Shown here piece after piece: positions 5,645 to 9,601 of a stretch of DNA of 9,601 bases. The number at the start of each line of letters is the position of its first letter. Within the stretch, counting starts at the first letter, position 1. This DNA is from Polyangia bacterium (GTDB lineage Bacteria > Myxococcota_A > Polyangia > Polyangiales > Polyangiaceae). The DNA is taken from positions 1-9,601 of the forward strand of contig JAUILJ010000230.1 in NCBI GenBank assembly GCA_030433055.1, given 5' to 3'. The position numbers and the translations under genes are program-made. The notes under the pieces were generated by a model. That model was not told the origin of the DNA, made no database searches, and saw only the letters and a program-made list of their open reading frames with translations.

Positions 5645-6661
5645 ATGAGACTGACGGACGCAACGCGGACCAAAGCAGGCGCGGGCCAAAGCGGTGGCCT
5701 TCGAGGGCAAGGGAGCCGAGCAGGCGCAGCGCTGGCGTTTGCGCTCGGCTTGCTCGCTGCGTGGCCGCTCGGTGGCTGTGAGAACACCGCGAAGACTAGC
5801 GTTGCGAAGGCGACTCCCCACGTGAGCCGGTTGGTGCAAGCGACCAGCGGAGACATCCAAGAGCTCGAGCGTGGATTGCCGAAGGGCGCTCGAGCATTGG
5901 GTCAGGAGTTGTTTCCGCAGGAAAAGCAGGGTGTGGCGGATGCAGGCGTTGACGCGGCAGCCTCACCCCCAAAACAAGCTGGGGCGAGTGCGCTCAAGGA
6001 TCCTCAGGAGCTGAAGCGGGTGATCGAAGCGGTCCGCGCCAAGGATCCGGATCTGCGCATCGCCAAGTCGACGTTCTTTGCCGTAGCGGATCCGTCGGGA
6101 AAGGTGTTGCGCAACGACCAGCAACAGGATCTGATGGCGGGAAAGTCGCTCTTCGATAGCTATCCGGAGCTGAAGGCCGCGCTCTCGAGCAAGCAGCCGT
6201 TCGTGCGCGCCCGCGGGAGCATGCCCGAGGCGAGCGGGATCCGTGGGCGCGAGGACGCGCAGCTGGTGCTGGCCAGCCCGATCCGCGAAGGCGGCAAGCC
6301 CGCGGGCGAGGTCAAGGCGCTGTACGTCAGCGGCTGGTCCTGGACCAGCTACTGCTATCGCTTGGAGAACGCTCTCAAGGGCTGGCATCAAGACGAGCGC
6401 GGTGAAGAGAACGGCAAGCCGGGCAAGATGCCCGTCGCTTACGTGTTCGCGGTGGTGGGAGACAAGGTGTACGGCGCTCCCGAGGCTCCCCAGGTCAACA
6501 TCGACACCATCGCCGGTCTCAAGCTGCTCGAACACACCCAGGGTGACAGCGTCTACAGCAAGGAGCTGGAGATCACCGAGCGCTCCTTCGGAGTCGTGGC
6601 GCAGCGCGCACCAGCCCTGGGCGAGGACGTCGCCATCGCCATCCTGCGCAGTGAGACCTAG
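5645..6661 (+). CDS. Lipoprotein with two Cache/PAS-like segments
   Basis: The 338-aa protein has a long Arg-containing n-region (1-27), a hydrophobic core (28-42) and lipobox LGGC with Cys45. Residues 46-135 are probably helical, with an Ala/Pro linker near 98-118. Residues about 140-232 look like a Cache/PAS sensor fold: FFAVADPSGKVLRND, then DLMAGKSLFDSYPELKAAL, then AQLVLASPI and a final strand EVKALYVSG. Residues about 263-336 repeat the pattern more weakly (AYVFAVVGDKVYGAPE ... FGVVAQRAPALGEDVAIAIL), suggesting a tandem, dCache-like arrangement. Such domains normally sense small ligands at the outer membrane face of a receptor, but here no kinase, methyl-accepting or cyclase output follows, so it may be a periplasmic ligand-binding partner of another protein. 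The domain call rests on pattern recognition. It ends 39 bases before the convergent minus-strand gene. Confidence 0.85.
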   Translation: MRLTDATRTKAGAGQSGGLRGQGSRAGAALAFALGLLAAWPLGGCENTAKTSVAKATPHVSRLVQATSGDIQELERGLPKGARALGQELFPQEKQGVADAGVDAAASPPKQAGASALKDPQELKRVIEAVRAKDPDLRIAKSTFFAVADPSGKVLRNDQQQDLMAGKSLFDSYPELKAALSSKQPFVRARGSMPEASGIRGREDAQLVLASPIREGGKPAGEVKALYVSGWSWTSYCYRLENALKGWHQDERGEENGKPGKMPVAYVFAVVGDKVYGAPEAPQVNIDTIAGLKLLEHTQGDSVYSKELEITERSFGVVAQRAPALGEDVAIAILRSET

Positions 6662-6678
6662 AGATCCCGGACCCTGAA

Positions 6679-6695
6679 CGCGAGGCTGCGTCGCG
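6679..6695. terminator. Small hairpin between convergent genes
   Basis: CGCGA (6679-6683) and TCGCG (6691-6695) pair across a 7-base loop, inside the 39-base gap between stops at 6661 (plus) and 6701 (minus). It is short and has no T tract, so it is only a weak candidate for a shared terminator. Confidence 0.22.
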
Positions 6696-6700
6696 ATCCG

Positions 6701-6943
6701 TCAGTCGCTGTCGCTGGCTTCGTCTGCGAGGGCGCGCAGATCGCGCTTCCTGAGCGGCTCGTCCGGGCCGAGCCGACCCAGGCGATGCAGTCCATACAGC
6801 ATGACCAAGAGAGAGCCCACGGTGAGCCACGCTCCGAGAGTCTGGGACGCGGTGACGCTGAGCGCGATCCCCAGCAGGCTCAGCGAGGCGCCGATGGCGA
6901 GGATGCGGCGCTGCGGAGCCGATGTCGGCCCGTCGCCGGTCAC
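6701..6943 (-). CDS. Small two-helix membrane protein
   Basis: About 80 residues from a GTG at 6943-6941. I do not recognise the family. Two hydrophobic segments (about residues 14-33 and 37-55, ILAIGASLSLLGIALS and AWLTVGSLLVMLYGL) are joined by a short loop, so the protein is probably a membrane hairpin with a charged C-terminal tail ending in acidic residues (DEASDSD). The GTG overlaps the TGA of the upstream lipoprotein gene (GTGA), with GAGAAG 5 bases before it, which points to translational coupling. A GTG two codons earlier (6949) is also in frame but has a poorer ribosome site. Its fixed pairing with the lipoprotein suggests that the two act together in the envelope. Confidence 0.72.
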   Translation of the reverse strand: MTGDGPTSAPQRRILAIGASLSLLGIALSVTASQTLGAWLTVGSLLVMLYGLHRLGRLGPDEPLRKRDLRALADEASDSD

Positions 6944-7515
6944 GGCCACTTCTCGGCGCGGGCGCGCACCAGGAAGTCCCGCACATCGCGCTTGAGCTTG
7001 TTCTCCGCGGTAATGGTCGTCTCTTCGTGTTCGGTGCCCACGTGGTCGTCGTACAGGTACGAATCGTCGCGCAGCACCAGGATGCGGGCGTCGGACTCGT
7101 CCCCCATGCCGTTGATCAGCACCAGCGCGTCGCTGTCCGCGTCGACCTGGGGCAGGGCGCCTGCGATCTTGCTGCGCTCGGCGGCGTTCGTGTACGCGAC
7201 GCCGTATTTGTGGCCCGCCGAGCCCACGTCGACCTCAATCTCGAGGCCCTCCTGGATCTCCATGCGGCGCGCGTTGGTGGGTCGATCGCCCTGGTCGCGC
7301 AGGACGTTGGCGATCAGCTGCACCGCCCGCCGCTCGTCGAGGGGACGCAGCTTGTTCGGTGCCTTGGGGGGCTCACCACCGCACGCGGCCAACAGCGCCG
7401 TACCGGCTGCGAGGAGCATGATTGCGCGCCGACCGAACGAGGCGGGGGGCGGTTTCGCAGGAGCTGAAGGGAGGCAGCGCGCCGTGGAGCAGCGCTCGAA
7501 GTCACTAAGCGGCAT
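6940..7515 (-). CDS. Predicted lipoprotein of unknown function
   Basis: A 191-aa product from the ATG at 7515-7513. After a 28-residue n-region come Arg29-Arg30, a hydrophobic core and lipobox LAAC (Cys45) followed by GG. The twin Arg before the core (FGRRAIMLL) is a possible but imperfect Tat signal. The mature part (46-191) contains an alpha helix (ERRAVQLIANVLRDQG), strands such as GLEIEVDVGSAGHKYGVAYT and DALVLINGMG, and a charged C-terminus; I recognise no family or active site. The frame stays open upstream to 7821, but those residues are Arg/Pro-rich and overlap the divergent gene; an ATG at 7593 is the only rival, and neither start has a strong ribosome site. It is the first gene of a two-gene unit with the membrane protein and is divergent from the NTF2-like lipoprotein operon, 182 bases away. 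Confidence 0.75.
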   Translation of the reverse strand: MPLSDFERCSTARCLPSAPAKPPPASFGRRAIMLLAAGTALLAACGGEPPKAPNKLRPLDERRAVQLIANVLRDQGDRPTNARRMEIQEGLEIEVDVGSAGHKYGVAYTNAAERSKIAGALPQVDADSDALVLINGMGDESDARILVLRDDSYLYDDHVGTEHEETTITAENKLKRDVRDFLVRARAEKWP

Positions 7516-7697
7516 GGCGATCACGCTAGCGGACGCTGCTCGCGTTGGCCAGGCCACAGCGCTCCCCGAGCGTCCTCGACCCTCGATCGCCATTGGGAGG
7601 TACCTGGCAGCGAAAAACCGCGCTATCACCGGTACCCGTGAGGCGTAGAACCACCCCAGCCCACCACCAGACGACGCCTCCCGATCGGCTTGCGGGG

Positions 7698-8333
7698 GTG
7701 AGGCGCGGTGTGGTCCAGCCCGTGCTGATGGGCGCGAGCGCCGCGGCGTTGCTGATTGCGTGCGGTGGTCAGGCGTTGCCCGATCCGCGAGCTGCCGCGC
7801 AAGCCTACGCGGAGGCAGCACAGCGGGGCGACGACGCAGCCATCTACGGCATGCTGTCCAAGGAGGCTCAAGCCACCTACGGCCGACAGGGCACGAAGAA
7901 GCTGGTCAAGGACGCCAAGGCAGAGCTGGCGCAAAACGGCAAGGCTCTGGGCTCTCCGAGCACTGAGATCGAAGCGCGAGCGACGGTGCGCTTCACCGAC
8001 GGGGAAGATGCGGTCTTGGCCATCGAAGACGGTGATTTCCGGGTCACTGCGGCGCTGGCGCTGCCGAGCGGCGCCCGGACCCCGGCCCAGGCGCTGGGTG
8101 AGCTACGCGCGGCGCTGGCCCGCCGCAGCTACGCCGCGCTGATGCAGGTGCTGAGCGCGGAGACGCGGGCCGCTATCGAGCGCGATCTCGCGGCCTTGGT
8201 CAAAGGACTGGAGCATCCAGACAGTCTCGACATCCGCGTCGATGGGGAGAAAGCGACCGTCACGCTTCCGGGAGGACACAGCGTCTCCCTGGAACGGGAA
8301 GAAGGCGTGTGGAGGGTGGAAGACTTTCGGTGA
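7698..8333 (+). CDS. Lipoprotein with two similar NTF2-like halves
   Basis: I chose the GTG at 7698 because it gives a classic lipoprotein signal: MRRGVV, a hydrophobic core and LIAC (Cys22), 211 aa in total. GGGG directly abuts this GTG, so the ribosome site is weak; the frame is open upstream to about 7545, and a GTG at 7638 is possible. The mature protein looks like two copies of one unit. Copy one (about 31-116) has AAAQAYAEAAQRGDDAAIYGMLS, a helix with KKLVKDAKAEL, then strands ending in EDGDFRV. Copy two (about 129-210) has AQALGELRAALARRSYAALMQVLS, a helix with ERDLAALVKGL, then strands ending in EEGVWRVEDF. This helix-helix-strand order matches small NTF2/DUF4878-like envelope domains, which usually bind ligands or stabilise complexes. 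It is the first visible gene of the DUF4159 operon, overlapping the next by 4 bases. Confidence 0.82.
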   Translation: MRRGVVQPVLMGASAAALLIACGGQALPDPRAAAQAYAEAAQRGDDAAIYGMLSKEAQATYGRQGTKKLVKDAKAELAQNGKALGSPSTEIEARATVRFTDGEDAVLAIEDGDFRVTAALALPSGARTPAQALGELRAALARRSYAALMQVLSAETRAAIERDLAALVKGLEHPDSLDIRVDGEKATVTLPGGHSVSLEREEGVWRVEDFR

Positions 8334-9097
8334 GCATGCGCCGCTTTTCCCGCAGGCATGCTCTGGCCGGCCTGGCCGCAGTGCTGGCAGCGCCCCGCGC
8401 CACTGCCTTCGGCCAGGCGGGAGCATTTCAGGCTCGCCTCCTCAAGACCGGGGGCTCGGAGCCGACGGGCCCGCGTCTGAGCGGCCCCGAGCGCTGGGGT
8501 TGGGAGCTGGTTCGCCGCACCAGCGCACCAGCGCGCCTGGTGACCAAGCTCGTGGCCGCGGACGATCCGGCGCTGTTCGACGAGCCGTTCGTGATGTGGT
8601 GCGGCGAGAAGGCCCCGCCTCCGCTCTCGGGGCCCGAGCGCCGCGGGTTGCTGCAGTTCATCAGTCTGGGCGGCGTACTGCTGATCGACGACTGGGACCC
8701 TCAAGGCGGAGCGTTCTCCAAGGCCATCCGTGCGGAACTGGAGTCACTGCTACCAGAGTCTCCGGTCGTCGCTCTGCCCCCCGAGCATGTGCTCTTCAAG
8801 ACGTACTACATCGTGGACCGCCCATATGGTCGCCTCGAGGGCCCGAAGACGGTTGAAGCGATCGTGCGCGGTGGCTATGCCCAGGTGCTGATCCTGAAGC
8901 ACGACATCCTCGGCGCTCTGGCCCGCACCCGATCTGGTGGTTGGGCTTTGGGCGTGGAGCCCGGCGGCTTCTTGCAGCGCGAGTACGCGATCCGTCTGGC
9001 GGTGAACATCTCGATGTACGTGCTCTGCTCCGACTACAAGGACGACCAGGTGCACGTCGCGTGGCTGATCCGTCGCGGCGCCGCCGTGAGACCATGA
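8330..9097 (+). CDS. DUF4159-domain protein with Tat signal
   Basis: The GTG at 8330 overlaps the previous stop (GTGA) and has GGAAG 7 bases upstream, giving 255 aa; the ATG at 8336 two codons on is the alternative. The N-terminus carries a twin-arginine signal (SRRHALAGLAAVLAAP, Arg8-Arg9) ending in ATA for cleavage near residue 26, so a folded protein is exported to the periplasm. Residues about 35-245 match DUF4159: LSGPERRGLLQFISLGGVLLIDDWD with an Asp cluster (120, 121, 123), then ALPPEHVLFKTYYIVDRPYG, then a lysine-bearing strand ILKHDILGAL and NISMYVLCSDYK. The fold resembles glutamine-amidotransferase-like or vWA-like alpha/beta proteins, but the function is unknown. In many bacteria DUF4159 genes sit with MoxR, DUF58 and vWA genes; here a vWA membrane protein follows directly (ATGA overlap). 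Confidence 0.92.
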   Translation: MSMRRFSRRHALAGLAAVLAAPRATAFGQAGAFQARLLKTGGSEPTGPRLSGPERWGWELVRRTSAPARLVTKLVAADDPALFDEPFVMWCGEKAPPPLSGPERRGLLQFISLGGVLLIDDWDPQGGAFSKAIRAELESLLPESPVVALPPEHVLFKTYYIVDRPYGRLEGPKTVEAIVRGGYAQVLILKHDILGALARTRSGGWALGVEPGGFLQREYAIRLAVNISMYVLCSDYKDDQVHVAWLIRRGAAVRP

Positions 9098-9601
9098 ACG
9101 CATCCTGGGCTTTCTCCGAGGATCTACCTCAGGGCGTGACCTGGATCGCGCTGGTGCTCGGGCTCGGCGCGCTGGGGCTCTTGGTGTTCGAGCTGCGGCG
9201 CCGTGAGCGCTGGGGCGTCGGGATCTTCGTCACCGGTGTGCTCGCGGTGCTGTTGCTGCTGGCTGCGGCGCTGCGCCCGGTGCGCGTCGTCAGCCGCGGG
9301 AGTGTGGTGGGGCCTCGAGTGGTGGTGCTGGTGGACGACTCCCGGCGCCTGGAGCTCAAGGACGGCGAAAAGACCCGGCGCGAAGTCGCCTTGGGCGCCG
9401 TCGAGCAGGTCAAGCAGCGCTTCTCCGATGCGCGGATCAGCGTGCTCGGTTTTGGCGAAGGCCCACCACGTAACCTGGACCCTCAGAGCGCTGAGGAGAA
9501 GCTCGGTCACACCAGCGCAAGCGACCTGGTCGAGGCGCTGAGCCGCCTCGGAGACGAGACCGGAGAGCGGCCGCGCGCCATCGTGTTGCTCAGCGACGGT
9601 C
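9094..9601 (+). CDS. Membrane-anchored vWA-like protein, partial (C-terminus beyond right edge)
   Basis: The ATG at 9094 overlaps the previous TGA by 4 bases, and 169 codons stay open to the window edge. Two membrane helices (about 15-33 and 41-60) flank an Arg-rich loop. From residue 74 a vWA-like fold begins: VVVLVDDSRRL, a helix, ISVLGFGEG, ASDLVEALSRLG (the Thr-loop position), and AIVLLSDG with Asp168. The metal motif is degenerate: Asp81 and Ser83 are kept but Arg85 replaces the second Ser of DxSxS, so metal binding may be lost or altered. The layout matches the membrane vWA or amidotransferase-like proteins that accompany DUF4159, DUF58 and MoxR genes, which are often 600-800 aa, so most of the protein probably lies outside. 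It probably forms an inner-membrane complex with the DUF4159 protein and lipoprotein. Confidence 0.87.
   Translation, partial: MNASWAFSEDLPQGVTWIALVLGLGALGLLVFELRRRERWGVGIFVTGVLAVLLLLAAALRPVRVVSRGSVVGPRVVVLVDDSRRLELKDGEKTRREVALGAVEQVKQRFSDARISVLGFGEGPPRNLDPQSAEEKLGHTSASDLVEALSRLGDETGERPRAIVLLSDG

Noticed and set aside
7599..7636. Two GGTACC sites flanking an A-rich segment, as an attachment site or operator pair
   Set aside because: Each is only a 6-base palindrome with little matching flank, which can occur by chance. No integrase or mobile gene is nearby.
6785..7648. Plus-strand open frame (about 287 codons) opposite the lipoprotein and membrane protein pair
   Set aside because: Ser/Arg-rich composition without domains. 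The minus strand has a lipobox, membrane helices and a coupled start/stop overlap, which fit real genes better.
8129..8704. Minus-strand open frame (191 codons) across the lipoprotein/DUF4159 junction
   Set aside because: Antisense to two coupled, domain-bearing plus-strand genes; composition is that of a shadow frame.

Overview
This is a GC-rich window (roughly two thirds G+C by eye) whose gene style points to a myxobacterium, most likely of the Polyangiales (Myxococcota). The signs are many predicted lipoproteins with 'ACGG'-type lipoboxes, low-complexity Gly/Ser/Asn linkers, a Hanks-type Ser/Thr kinase, a lysine-rich histone-H1-like tail, and a DUF4159/von Willebrand A (vWA) gene pair. The taxon is inferred from style, not from a marker gene. 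I see no rRNA, tRNA, CRISPR array, insertion sequence or phage gene.

Layout, left to right. (1) On the minus strand, a vWA lipoprotein runs off the left edge (start at 505). A 426-base non-coding stretch follows, with four copies of a CATCGAGCG-centred repeat and a strong GC hairpin. Next is an uncharacterised 154-aa minus-strand protein (932-1396). (2) On the plus strand are a CAP-domain lipoprotein (1558-2466), a soluble Ser/Thr kinase (2710-3678), and a PrxQ/BCP-type peroxiredoxin with a ~110-residue lysine/alanine-rich tail at its N-terminus (3769-4548). (3) Converging on it from the minus strand is an EAL-domain protein with its catalytic residues intact (4565-5350), predicted to degrade cyclic di-GMP. 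(4) A shared divergent upstream region with a CTGG microsatellite separates it from a plus-strand lipoprotein with two Cache/PAS-like segments (5645-6661). (5) A minus-strand pair follows: a small two-helix membrane protein (6701-6943), translationally coupled downstream of a lipoprotein (6940-7515). (6) Divergent from that pair is a tightly packed plus-strand operon: a lipoprotein with two similar NTF2-like halves (7698-8333), a Tat-exported DUF4159 protein (8330-9097), and a membrane-anchored degenerate vWA protein (9094 to beyond the right edge). Adjacent genes overlap by 4 bases at each junction.

Most of the products are predicted to work in the cell envelope. Five are lipoproteins, one is a Tat substrate and two are membrane proteins. 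The cytosolic ones are the kinase, the peroxiredoxin, the EAL protein and perhaps the 154-aa protein. The right-hand operon resembles the MoxR/DUF58/Bat-like clusters in which DUF4159 and vWA proteins are usually found, though no MoxR or DUF58 gene is visible here. The most unusual single gene is the peroxiredoxin with the H1-like tail, which suggests a nucleoid-bound peroxide scavenger. I did not find a clearly new multi-gene defence or mobile system.
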